In this document: in pieces, positions 19,047 to 27,163 of the stretch
Layout of the letters: every line of letters begins with the position of its first letter
Position numbering within the stretch: position 1 is the stretch's first letter
Assembly: GCA_019635355.1 (NCBI GenBank)
Contig: JAHBZQ010000001.1
Location: forward strand, 496,001-560,000
Reading direction: 5' to 3'
From: Rhizobacter sp.
GTDB lineage: Bacteria > Pseudomonadota > Gammaproteobacteria > Burkholderiales > Burkholderiaceae_C
Length of the DNA stretch: 64,000 nucleotides
Translations under genes and position numbers: made by a program
Notes under the pieces: model-generated
Seen by the model: only the letters and a program-made list of their open reading frames with translations
Told to the model about the DNA's origin: nothing
The model's database searches: none

Positions 19047-21113
19047 ATGGCCTCCTTGCGACTGCCTGCCACCCTCAGCGCCTGGCCCACCAGCGGGCAA
19101 GCGCGCTGGCGCTGGGCCTGCTGGTGCCTGCTCTTCGGCCTGCTCTACGGGGCGGCGGCGCGGCTCGGCCTGGCCACCTCCAGCATCGCCCCCAACGTCA
19201 CGCTGGTGTGGGCGCCGACCGGCCTGAGCCTCTTCGTCTTCCTGCGCTGGGGGCCGGGCCTGTGGCCGGGCATCGTGCTGGGCGACCTGATTGCCAACGC
19301 CGGCACCGGCGCGTCGCTGCTGGCGGTGGCCGGCATTTCGCTCGGCAACCTGGCGCAGACCTTCGCCTGCTGGTGGGGCCTTCGCCGCGCCGGCTTCGCG
19401 CCAGCGCTGGAGCGTGTGCGCGACGTGGTGGGCCTGATCGTGCTCGGCACTGCCGGTGCCGGGCTGAGCGCCCTGATCGGGCCGACGGCGCTGTGGCTCG
19501 ATGGGCGTGTGCCGACCGACGCCTGGGCCGCCGTGGCCTTGCAATGGTGGATGGGCGACGCCGCCGGCGTGGTGGTACTCACGCCCTTCCTGCTGATCTG
19601 GTGGCGCAGCGCCGCCGCCGCATGGAGCCGCGCGCAAGCGGTGGAAGCCGCGGCGCTGCTCCTCCTGCTGGGCCTGTTGTGCGAGCTGGTGTTCGGTGGC
19701 GCGCTGCTGCACGGCCTCACGGCTGCACCGGGCTACTACCCCGCGTCGCTCGCGCTGTACCCGCTCGCGGTGTGGGCGGCCTTGCGCTTTGGCCAGCGAG
19801 GCGCCACCTTGCTCACGCTGCTGGTCACGCTCGCCGCCGTGTGGGGCACGGTGCGCGGTGCCGGCCCTTTCGTGGACGGCGGCCTCACCAGCAGCCTGGT
19901 GCGCTGGTGGGTGTTTGCCAATGTGATCACCGTGACCAGCCTGCTGCTCGCCGCGACCCAGAGCGAGCGCGACCGCGCCCGTGCGCAGGCCATCCGCGAC
20001 CGCGACTTCGGCTCCGCCATCCTCGATGCCGAGGGCGCGCTGGTGGTGGTGCTCGATGGGCAGGGCCGCATCGAGCGGGTCAACCGCAGCTTCGAGCGCA
20101 CGACCGGCTTCACGTCGGCCACACTGGTCGGCAAGCGCTTCGAAGAGGCGCTGATCCCGGCCGAGCACCACGCGAAGGTGAATGGCCATGCCGAGCTGTT
20201 GCGCCTGAGGCTCGCCGACAGCGAGAAGCTCGAAAGCCCGCTGCGCCGCCACCGGGGCCCGCCCATCACCGTGAGCTGGACGGCCACCGCCCTGCGCGAC
20301 GAACACGGCAGCATGACGCACGCCATCGTCTCCGGCATCGACGTCAGCGCGCGGGTCGAAGCGGCCGATGCCTTGCGGCAGGCGCGCCGGCAACTCGAGC
20401 AGCGCGTGGCCGAGCGCACCCAGGCCCTCGCCGAAGCCAACGCCGCGCTGCAGGTGCAGATGGCCGAGCGGCAGCGGCTGGAGCATGAGTTGATCGCCGT
20501 CAGCGAACGCGAGCAGCAGCGCTTCGGCCAGGCGCTGCACGACGGCCTGGGCCAGCACCTGACCGCCACCGCCATCCAGGCCGAGCTGCTGGCCCGCGAT
20601 CTCGAAGCGGCCGGCGCACACGACGCCCAAGCGAGCGCCGAGCGTGTCGAGGCGATGCTGTCGTCGGCGGTCGCGCAGACCCGGCTGCTGGCGCGCGGCC
20701 TCTACCCGGTCGAGATGGAAGAGGGCGGCCTGATGATGGCGCTGCAGCAGCTGGCCGAAAGCACCGAGCGCCAGCTGCGCCGCGCCTGCAGGCTCGACTG
20801 CCCGCGCCCGGTCGACGCACCCGACCACATCGCGGCGGTTCACCTCTACCGCATCGCGCAGGAAGCGGTGAACAACGCGGTGAAGCACGCACCCGGCGCG
20901 GCCATCGCCATCGCGCTCGGGCAGCAGGCCGGCGCGCTGACGCTGCGCGTGAGCAACCCGGTGCCGGCGACGGTGGGCAAGGCCGAAGGGCAGGGCATCG
21001 GGCTGCGCATCATGCGGCACCGTGCGCAGCTGATCGGCGCCACCTTCCGTGCCGGCGTCCATGAGGGCGCGTGGCAGGTCGAAGTCACCTGGAGGTCCCC
21101 GCATGAACACTGA
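19047..21113 (+). CDS. MASE1-PAS sensor histidine kinase (NarL-system type)
   Basis: 688-residue membrane sensor. Residues about 15-300 form a MASE1-like integral sensory domain with eight or more helices (NVTLVWAPTGLSLFVFLRWG is typical). A PAS domain follows (DAEGALVVVLDGQGRIERVN), then a coiled coil rich in Ala/Glu/Gln, then HisKA_3 with phospho-acceptor H498 in ALHDGLGQHLT, and a HATPase lobe (YRIAQEAVNNAVKHA, GQGIGLRIMRHR). It overlaps its response regulator by 11 bases. The stimulus is unknown. Confidence 0.9.
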   Translation: MASLRLPATLSAWPTSGQARWRWACWCLLFGLLYGAAARLGLATSSIAPNVTLVWAPTGLSLFVFLRWGPGLWPGIVLGDLIANAGTGASLLAVAGISLGNLAQTFACWWGLRRAGFAPALERVRDVVGLIVLGTAGAGLSALIGPTALWLDGRVPTDAWAAVALQWWMGDAAGVVVLTPFLLIWWRSAAAAWSRAQAVEAAALLLLLGLLCELVFGGALLHGLTAAPGYYPASLALYPLAVWAALRFGQRGATLLTLLVTLAAVWGTVRGAGPFVDGGLTSSLVRWWVFANVITVTSLLLAATQSERDRARAQAIRDRDFGSAILDAEGALVVVLDGQGRIERVNRSFERTTGFTSATLVGKRFEEALIPAEHHAKVNGHAELLRLRLADSEKLESPLRRHRGPPITVSWTATALRDEHGSMTHAIVSGIDVSARVEAADALRQARRQLEQRVAERTQALAEANAALQVQMAERQRLEHELIAVSEREQQRFGQALHDGLGQHLTATAIQAELLARDLEAAGAHDAQASAERVEAMLSSAVAQTRLLARGLYPVEMEEGGLMMALQQLAESTERQLRRACRLDCPRPVDAPDHIAAVHLYRIAQEAVNNAVKHAPGAAIAIALGQQAGALTLRVSNPVPATVGKAEGQGIGLRIMRHRAQLIGATFRAGVHEGAWQVEVTWRSPHEH

Positions 21114-21774
21114 CACGAAGAAGACACGCGTCCTGATCGTCGACGACCACCCCATCCTGCGGCATGGCATCGCGCAGCTCGTGGGCCGCGAAAGCGACTT
21201 CGAGGCATGCTCCGAAGCCGGCACGGTCGACGAAGCCCTGGAAGTACTGGCGCATCAACCGGCCGATGTCGCCATCGTCGACCTGTCGCTCGAAGAGCAG
21301 TCAGGCCTGGAGTTGATCCGCCGGGCGAAGGCCCACCACCCGGCCCTGCAGTGCCTCGTGCTCTCGATGCACGACGAGCGCCTGCATGCCGAGCGCGCCC
21401 TGCGGGCCGGCGCCCGCGGTTACCTGATGAAGCAGGAGGCCACGCGCAAGATCGTGGCCGCGTTGCGGCAGGTGCGCGCGGGGCGCATCTACCTCAGCGA
21501 GACGGTGTCGAGCGAGATCCTCACCCGGCTGGCGAGCGGCAGCGAGCGCACCGACAGTGCCGCTGGCGCCGTCGGCGGCCTCAGCGACCGCGAGATGGAA
21601 GTGCTGCGCCTCATCGGCCGCGGCCTCAAGACCGGCGAGATCGCGCGCAGCCTGCACCGCAGCGTGCACACCATCGAGACGCACCGCGCCAACATCAAGC
21701 GCAAGCTGGGCCTGCGCACCTCGGGCGACCTGGCCCGGGCGGCGTTCAAGCTCAGTGAACCTGCGGCGTGTTGA
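21103..21774 (+). CDS. NarL/FixJ-type response regulator
   Basis: 223 residues: receiver domain with phospho-acceptor D60 (VAIVDLSLEE), acidic pair in VLIVDDHPILRHG and Lys in GYLMKQEAT, then a LuxR-type HTH (LSDREMEVLRLIGRGLKT ... SVHTIETHRANIKRKLGL). ATG 21103 lies inside the kinase 3' end. Its own 3' end overlaps the convergent XRE-cupin gene by 23 bases. Targets are not evident; it may serve the nitrogen-compound genes on either side, by position only. Confidence 0.93.
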   Translation: MNTDTKKTRVLIVDDHPILRHGIAQLVGRESDFEACSEAGTVDEALEVLAHQPADVAIVDLSLEEQSGLELIRRAKAHHPALQCLVLSMHDERLHAERALRAGARGYLMKQEATRKIVAALRQVRAGRIYLSETVSSEILTRLASGSERTDSAAGAVGGLSDREMEVLRLIGRGLKTGEIARSLHRSVHTIETHRANIKRKLGLRTSGDLARAAFKLSEPAAC

Positions 21775-22414
21775 CCCACAGCACGCGTGCGGTCACGGTG
21801 CCCGGGTTGCGGTAGCTGTTGGTGAGGTGGTTCTTGAAGAAGAAGGAATCGCCCGCGTTGAGCGTGTAGCTGGTCGCCTCGACCGTCAGCTCGATCTGCC
21901 CATCGAGCACGTAGCCGAGTGTTTCGCCCTGGTGCGTGATCGGGTCGTTTTTCAGGCCGCCGGGCTCCACCACGTGGATGTTGCCTTCGAGCAGGTTGCC
22001 GGCCCCGAAGGGCACCAGGCGCTCATAGCTCACGCGCTGGCCTTCGCGGATGGGGTCGGTGTGGGCGACCGGGCGTTGCCCGTTGCGCAGCACCATCGCC
22101 GGCGAGTTGGGGTCCGAGCCGAAGAAGGAAGCCAGGTCGCGGCCCAGCGCATCGACCAGGCGCTGCAGCATGGGCAGCGAGGGCACCACGCGCCCGGCCT
22201 CGATCTTCGAGACCATGCTCTCGGTGCAGCCCACCTTGTCGGCGAGGTCGCGCATGCGGATGCCGGCGAGCAGGCGCGCATGGCGCAGGCGGCCGCCGAC
22301 TTGCAGGTCGTCGCGGCGTGGCGTGGGTGCGGTCGCGGCGGTGCTCTTCTTGCGAGCCGTGGAAGGCTTCTTCTTGGCGGCGGGCCGGGTCGAGGTCTTT
22401 GCGGAAGTGGCCAT
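21752..22414 (-). CDS. XRE-family regulator with C-terminal cupin domain
   Basis: 220 residues. A Lys/Ala/Thr-rich disordered N-terminus (1-35), an XRE helix-turn-helix (MRDLADKVGCTESMVSKIEA, about 54-73) and a C-terminal cupin_2 barrel (THQGETLGYVLDGQIELTVE ... NAGDSFFFKNHLTNSYRN). PuuR/ClgR-like regulators of this layout control amine and amino-acid catabolism and sense the ligand through the cupin. Convergent overlap with the response regulator; the GlcG-like gene lies 18 bases upstream in the same direction. Confidence 0.9.
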   Translation of the reverse strand: MATSAKTSTRPAAKKKPSTARKKSTAATAPTPRRDDLQVGGRLRHARLLAGIRMRDLADKVGCTESMVSKIEAGRVVPSLPMLQRLVDALGRDLASFFGSDPNSPAMVLRNGQRPVAHTDPIREGQRVSYERLVPFGAGNLLEGNIHVVEPGGLKNDPITHQGETLGYVLDGQIELTVEATSYTLNAGDSFFFKNHLTNSYRNPGTVTARVLWVNTPQVH

Positions 22415-22432
22415 GAGGTGTGGGGTCTGCCC

Positions 22433-22930
22433 TCAGCTGCGGACGGGCAGCGGGTGCGAGCCCCGGATGATGCCCGTGTCTTCCGCACCCATGGGCGTGA
22501 AGTCGTCGTAGAGGTCGGCACCCGGGATCGCCGCAGCCCCGGCGCGCGCAACGGCGAGGTCTTGCGCGCCGGTGCCCGAGCCGGCTGCCACGGCGCCGAC
22601 GACGAAGCCGTCGACGCGGATCGGCAGGCCACCGATGAGGTTGGTCCATTTCGACTCGTGGGCCAGCGTGACCTGCAGCTCCACATCGGCATGAGCGCCG
22701 CCGGTGGGCGCGGCCGAGAGCGCGGCGGTGCGCGCCTTGTTGGTCGACGAGATCACGCTCAGCGCCTTGGCGCCGTCCATGCGCGCGAAGCTCAGCAGGT
22801 TGCCGCCGAGGTCGACCACCGCGATGCACATCGGCTGGCCGATGGCGTGCGCGTGGGCGATGGCGGCTTGCAGCACGCGCTGTGCGCCGTGCAGGGTCAA
22901 TTGCCGAGCCGGGGTGGTGTCGTCGCTCAT
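22433..22930 (-). CDS. GlcG/HbpS-family protein
   Basis: 165-residue cytoplasmic protein of the GlcG/HbpS (DUF336) fold, seen next to many catabolic operons and linked to heme or cobalamin-type ligands, but without a settled function. Conserved: MCIAVVDLGGNLLSFARMDG, STNKARTAALS, GLPIRVDGFVVGAVAAGSGT and the closing QDLAVARAGAAAI. ATG 22930 has AGGAGAG upstream; an in-frame codon at 22990 is rejected. Probably one transcript with the XRE-cupin gene. Confidence 0.85.
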   Translation of the reverse strand: MSDDTTPARQLTLHGAQRVLQAAIAHAHAIGQPMCIAVVDLGGNLLSFARMDGAKALSVISSTNKARTAALSAAPTGGAHADVELQVTLAHESKWTNLIGGLPIRVDGFVVGAVAAGSGTGAQDLAVARAGAAAIPGADLYDDFTPMGAEDTGIIRGSHPLPVRS

Positions 22931-23189
22931 GGTCACTCTCCTTCGATGGACTGAAGCAAGCGCTGCGCCATCCCATGAATGCACTGTCATTGTCAGTCAA
23001 GTTACTTTCCTGTGCATCTTGGAAGTGCAAACGCGCAGAACGGGTGCGCCCCTCTGGCGTGCTATCGAGGGAAACAGTCGGCCCCACACAAGTGCAGGAA
23101 CGGCCGACATGCCTCTGTGGCAAGTCACGAGACGCATGGGCGCGTTTGGTGCAGTGCCACATTGGCATGCGATATGCGTTGCGTGCCGC
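22931..23189. other. 259-base divergent control region
   Basis: Lies between the GlcG-like gene (minus) and the dppB-like gene (plus). No protein-coding frame looks real. A sigma-54-like element TGGCATGCGATATGC (23163-23177, GG-N10-GC spacing correct, 9 of 12 consensus positions) would start transcription almost at the dppB ATG, so it is doubtful. The stretch 22985-23020 is locally AT-richer and may hold the divergent promoters. Confidence 0.3.
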
Positions 23190-24203
23190 ATGGCCTTCGT
23201 CTGGAAACGACTCCTCGGCACGGTGCCCAGCCTCGCGGGCATCGTCGTCATCACCTTCCTGCTGTCGCACGCATTGCCGGGCGACCCGGCCGCCTACTTC
23301 GCCGGGCCGGCGGCCAACGACGAGTCGATCGCGCAGATCCGCGCCAAGCTCGGGCTCGACAAGCCGCTCATCGAGCAGTTCTTCCGCTACCTCGGCGACC
23401 TGGCGCAAGGCAACCTCGGCACCTCGCTCACCACCGGCCAGCCGGTGCTGCACGACCTGCTGGTGCGCCTGCCCGCATCCCTCGAGCTGAGCGTGTGCGC
23501 GCTGGTCTTCGCACTCGCCTTCGCCATTCCCATGGGCGTGCTCGCCGCCACCAAGCCCGATTCATGGGTCGACCACCTGTGCCGCGGCAGCATCACCGTG
23601 GGCTCGGCCTTCCCCACCTTCTTCGTCGGGTTGGTGCTGGTCTACGTCTTCTACTTTTTGCTCGACATGGCACCGCAGCCAGTGGGCCGGCTCAACGAGA
23701 TCCTGAATTCGCCACCGCCCACGGTGACCGGCGCGTACCTCGTCGACAGCCTGCTCGCCGGTGACGGGGCGACCTTCCGCGCCGCGGCCGGCCAACTCGT
23801 GCTGCCCTCCATCGCGCTCGGCCTCTTTGCGCTCGCGCCCATCGCGCGCATCACCCGCGCCGCCATGCTGGGTGCGCTCGGCTCCGACTTCGTGCGCACC
23901 GCGCGCGCCAGCGGCCTGGCGCCGCGCACGGTGATCTTCACCTACGCGTTTCGCAACGCGCTGCTGCCGCTGGTCAACGTGATGGGCATGGTGTTCAGCT
24001 TCCTGCTCGGCTCCAACGTGCTGATCGAGCAGGTGTTCGGGTGGCAGGGCATCGGCGCCTATGCGGTGAGCGCGGTGCTCGCGTCCGACTACGCGGCGGT
24101 GCAGGGCTTCGTGCTGATGATGGCGCTGCTCTACATCGGGCTCAACCTCACGGTCGACATCGCCAGCACGCTGATCGACCCGCGTGTGCGCTTCGAGGGA
24201 TGA
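23190..24203 (+). CDS. ABC transporter permease, DppB/OppB family
   Basis: 337-residue inner-membrane subunit of a peptide/opine/nickel-type importer. It begins with the family signature helix VWKRLLGTVPSLAGIVVITFLL, followed by HALPGDPAAYFAGP and the EAA-like loop RTARASGLAPRTVIFTYAFRNALLP; six transmembrane segments. ATG 23190 is the family-typical start. First gene of a plus-strand run that continues through two ATPases, amidases and a binding protein; the cargo is probably an amide- or ureide-containing compound rather than a peptide (inference). Confidence 0.9.
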   Translation: MAFVWKRLLGTVPSLAGIVVITFLLSHALPGDPAAYFAGPAANDESIAQIRAKLGLDKPLIEQFFRYLGDLAQGNLGTSLTTGQPVLHDLLVRLPASLELSVCALVFALAFAIPMGVLAATKPDSWVDHLCRGSITVGSAFPTFFVGLVLVYVFYFLLDMAPQPVGRLNEILNSPPPTVTGAYLVDSLLAGDGATFRAAAGQLVLPSIALGLFALAPIARITRAAMLGALGSDFVRTARASGLAPRTVIFTYAFRNALLPLVNVMGMVFSFLLGSNVLIEQVFGWQGIGAYAVSAVLASDYAAVQGFVLMMALLYIGLNLTVDIASTLIDPRVRFEG

Positions 24204-24204
24204 C

Positions 24205-25068
24205 ATGCAACTGACCGCACGCGTCTCCTTGCTCGCCCGCAATACCGGCTACGTCTTCGGCGAGAACCGCCTCACGCTGGTGGCGGTGGTGATCCTTGCA
24301 CTGCTGCTGCTGTGCGCCGCCTTCGGCCCCGCGCTCGCACCCTACGACCCGTTGATGACCGACGGCACGGCGCGCCTGCAGCCGCCCTCGGCGGCGCACT
24401 GGTTCGGCACCGATGCGCTGGGCCGCGACATCCTGAGTCGCGTGATCGTCGCCGCCCGGCTCGACCTGGGCATGGCCATCTCGGCGGTGGCCCTGTCGTT
24501 CGCCATTGGCCTCGCGCTCGGGGCGCTGGCCGGCTACTTCGGCGGTTGGACCGACCGCGTGCTGGGCCGGCTGATGGACACCATCATGGCCTTCCCGCTC
24601 TTCGTGCTGGCCATGGGGATCGTCGCGGCGCTGGGCAACAACGTGCTCAACATCATCATCGCGACCATCGTCATCAACCTGCCGTTCTACTTCCGCTTCG
24701 CGCGCGGCGAGGTCAACGTGCGGCGCGACCTCGGTTACGTGGAAGCGGCACGCATGGGCGGCAACACGCCGCTGCAGGTGCTGACACACCACATCGTGCC
24801 CAACATCCTGCCGCCGATGACGGTGCAGGCCTCGCTCAACATGGGCTGGGCCATCCTCAACGCGGCCGGCCTGTCCTTCATCGGCCTGGGCGTGCGCGCG
24901 CCCACGCCGGAGTGGGGAATCATGGTGTCGGAAGGCGCGAGCAACATCATCTCGGGCGAGTGGTGGACCTTCGCCTTCCCCGGCATGGCGCTGGTGCTGG
25001 CGGTGTTCTGCTTCAACCTGCTGGGCGATGGCCTGCGCGACCTGCTCGACCCGAGGAGGCGCACATGA
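24205..25068 (+). CDS. ABC transporter permease, DppC/OppC family
   Basis: 287-residue partner permease. OppC N-terminal region (LALLLLCAAFGPALAPYDP), the typical AHWFGTDALGRDILSRVI motif and EAA loop EAARMGGNTPLQVLTHHIVP. ATG 24205 stands one base after the dppB stop. A 106-base gap follows containing a long inverted repeat (25081-25152) before the ATPase genes. Confidence 0.92.
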   Translation: MQLTARVSLLARNTGYVFGENRLTLVAVVILALLLLCAAFGPALAPYDPLMTDGTARLQPPSAAHWFGTDALGRDILSRVIVAARLDLGMAISAVALSFAIGLALGALAGYFGGWTDRVLGRLMDTIMAFPLFVLAMGIVAALGNNVLNIIIATIVINLPFYFRFARGEVNVRRDLGYVEAARMGGNTPLQVLTHHIVPNILPPMTVQASLNMGWAILNAAGLSFIGLGVRAPTPEWGIMVSEGASNIISGEWWTFAFPGMALVLAVFCFNLLGDGLRDLLDPRRRT

Positions 25069-25080
25069 GCTTGCCGTGCT

Positions 25081-25152
25081 CCGTTCGCACTGAGCCTGTC
25101 GAAGTGCCCACAACGCGCGGTGCGCAGGCTTCGACAGGCTCAGCCCGAACGG
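25081..25152. repeat. Inverted repeat, GAGCCTGTCGAAG family (copy 1)
   Basis: 24-base arms (25081-25104 and 25129-25152) are reverse complements with two mismatches around a 24-base loop; the arm core is TGAGCCTGTCGAAG. The same arm sequence recurs at 49180-49249. There is no T-tract, so this is not a classic terminator; it looks like a dispersed REP/hairpin element of the type common in beta- and alphaproteobacterial intergenic DNA. It sits inside an operon and could tune expression or stability of the two halves. Confidence 0.85.
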
Positions 25153-25174
25153 TGGTGTGCGAGAGGGGGCTGGC

Positions 25175-26137
25175 ATGACGGCCTTGCTCGAAGTCAACGA
25201 GCTTTCGCTCAACTTCCGCACCCGCCACGGCACGGTGAAGGCGCTGGAAAACGTCTCGCTCTCCATCGAACGCGGCGAGATCGTCGGCGTGGTCGGCGAG
25301 AGCGGCTCCGGCAAGTCCGTCATGGCCTACACCGTGATGGGCCTGCAGGATGACGCGGCGCGCATCGAGGGCGGCGCCATCACCTTCGGCGGCACCGACC
25401 TGCTCACCGCCACGCCCACCGCGCTCGGTGCGCTGCGCGGGCGCGAGCTGTCGATGATCTTCCAGAGCCCGCGCACCGCGCTCAACCCCATCCGCAAGGT
25501 GGGCCACCAGATCGAAGACGTGCTGGGCCGCCACGCTGCGGTCAAGCGCGACGACCTGAAGCAGCGCGCCGTGCAGGCGCTCGCACGCGTGCGCATCCCC
25601 GACCCCGAGCGCCGCTACCACGCCTACCCCTTCGAGCTTTCGGGTGGCATGTGCCAGCGCGTGATGATCGCGATGGCGCTCGCCTGCACGCCGGCGCTGC
25701 TGATCGCCGACGAGCCCACCACCGGGCTCGACGTCACCACCCAGGCGGTGATCCTCGACCTGATCCGCGACATGAGCCGCAGCCAGCGCATGGCCACGCT
25801 GCTCATCACGCACGACCTGGGCCTGGCCGGCGAGTACTGCGACCGCATCGCGGTCATGCACGCAGGCCACCTGGTGGAAGTGGGCCCCACCGAGCGGCTG
25901 CTGCAGTCGCCCGCGCACCCCTACACCCGGCAGCTGCTCGCCGCCACGCCCACGCCGCAGACCACGCTCATGGGCCTGTCGGCCATCCCCGGCCAGCTTC
26001 CCGACCTGCGTGGCGAGTTGCCGGTGTGCCGCTTCCAGCACCGCTGCACCCGTGCCACCGCAGCGTGCAGCGAGGCGCCCCTCGCGTGGGTCGAACTCGG
26101 CCCCGGCCACCGCGTGCGCTGCCGCCACCCGCTATGA
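25175..26137 (+). CDS. ABC transporter ATP-binding protein, DppD family
   Basis: 320 residues with Walker A GESGSGKSVMAY, Q-loop SMIFQSPRTALNPI, signature LSGGMCQRVMIAMAL, Walker B LLIADEPTTGLDVTT and a C-terminal oligopeptide/dipeptide extension with a cysteine cluster (CRFQHRCTRATAAC) typical of DppD/OppD. Start ATG 25175. Couples by ATGA overlap to the next gene. Confidence 0.93.
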   Translation: MTALLEVNELSLNFRTRHGTVKALENVSLSIERGEIVGVVGESGSGKSVMAYTVMGLQDDAARIEGGAITFGGTDLLTATPTALGALRGRELSMIFQSPRTALNPIRKVGHQIEDVLGRHAAVKRDDLKQRAVQALARVRIPDPERRYHAYPFELSGGMCQRVMIAMALACTPALLIADEPTTGLDVTTQAVILDLIRDMSRSQRMATLLITHDLGLAGEYCDRIAVMHAGHLVEVGPTERLLQSPAHPYTRQLLAATPTPQTTLMGLSAIPGQLPDLRGELPVCRFQHRCTRATAACSEAPLAWVELGPGHRVRCRHPL

Positions 26138-27150
26138 ACATGCCCGAACGCCTGCACGACATCAGCGCCGCACTCGATGCACCGGCGCAGCCGGCCTTGC
26201 TCGACGTGCAGAAGCTCGTCAAGCACTACCCCGTGAGCGGCGGGAAGCTGCTGCATGCGGTCGACGAGGTGAGCTTGAGCATCGGCCACGGCGAGTGCGT
26301 GGGCCTGGTGGGCGAATCGGGCTGCGGCAAGTCGACGCTCGCCCGCCTGCTGGCGCAGCTCATCACGCCCACCTCGGGCCGTGTGCTGTTCGACGGCCAG
26401 GACCTGAGTGCGATGACACCGCGCCAGCTCGTGCGCTCGCCCCTGCGCGCACGCATCCAGATGGTGTTCCAGGACCCGACCGAAAGCCTGAACCCGTCGA
26501 TGCGCGTGTTCGACGCCATCGCCGACCCGCTGCGTCGGCTGCTGAAGATTCGTGATCGCACCGAGCTCGACAAACGGGTGCGCCGCGCTGCCGAGATGGT
26601 GGGCCTGCCCGACGAGCTGGTGCTGCGCTACCCGCACCAGCTCTCCGGCGGCCAGCGCGCGCGCGTCGGCATCGCCCGCGCCATCGTGGTCGAGCCGTCG
26701 CTGCTGATCCTCGACGAGCCCACCTCCGCGCTCGACGTCTCGGTGCAGGCGGTGATCCTGCGCCTGCTCGACGACTTGCGCGCGCGCCTGGGCATGAGCT
26801 ACCTCTTCGTCTCGCACGACCTCAACGTGGTGCGCCTGCTGTGCGAGCGCATCGTGGTGATGTACCTCGGCAAGGTGGTCGAAGTGGCACCGGCCGAGAC
26901 GCTCTTCACCGCGCCTGCCCACCCCTACACCCAGGCGCTGATCGCCGCCATCCCCGACCCCGCGCGCCGCGGCGAGCAGCGCCTGCGGCTCGAAGGTTCA
27001 CCCCGCAGCCCCATCGCACCCGACCCGCAGAGCTGCCGCTTCCACGGCCGTTGCCCGCAAGGCACCGAGCGTTGCGTGAGCGCGATGCCCGTGCTGCGGC
27101 GCGTGGGCGAGGGCCATTCCGCCGCTTGCCATTTCGCCTTGAACGCCTGA
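26134..27150 (+). CDS. ABC transporter ATP-binding protein, DppF family
   Basis: 338 residues. Walker A GESGCGKSTLARLL, Q-loop MVFQDPTESLNPSM, signature LSGGQRARVGIARAI, Walker B LLILDEPTSALDVS, and the C-terminal cysteine cluster CRFHGRCPQGTERC. Together with the DppD-like protein it powers the DppBC-like channel. ATG 26134 overlaps the previous stop; the amidase gene begins 13 bases after its stop. Confidence 0.93.
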   Translation: MNMPERLHDISAALDAPAQPALLDVQKLVKHYPVSGGKLLHAVDEVSLSIGHGECVGLVGESGCGKSTLARLLAQLITPTSGRVLFDGQDLSAMTPRQLVRSPLRARIQMVFQDPTESLNPSMRVFDAIADPLRRLLKIRDRTELDKRVRRAAEMVGLPDELVLRYPHQLSGGQRARVGIARAIVVEPSLLILDEPTSALDVSVQAVILRLLDDLRARLGMSYLFVSHDLNVVRLLCERIVVMYLGKVVEVAPAETLFTAPAHPYTQALIAAIPDPARRGEQRLRLEGSPRSPIAPDPQSCRFHGRCPQGTERCVSAMPVLRRVGEGHSAACHFALNA

Positions 27151-27163
27151 CGAAAGGATCCGC

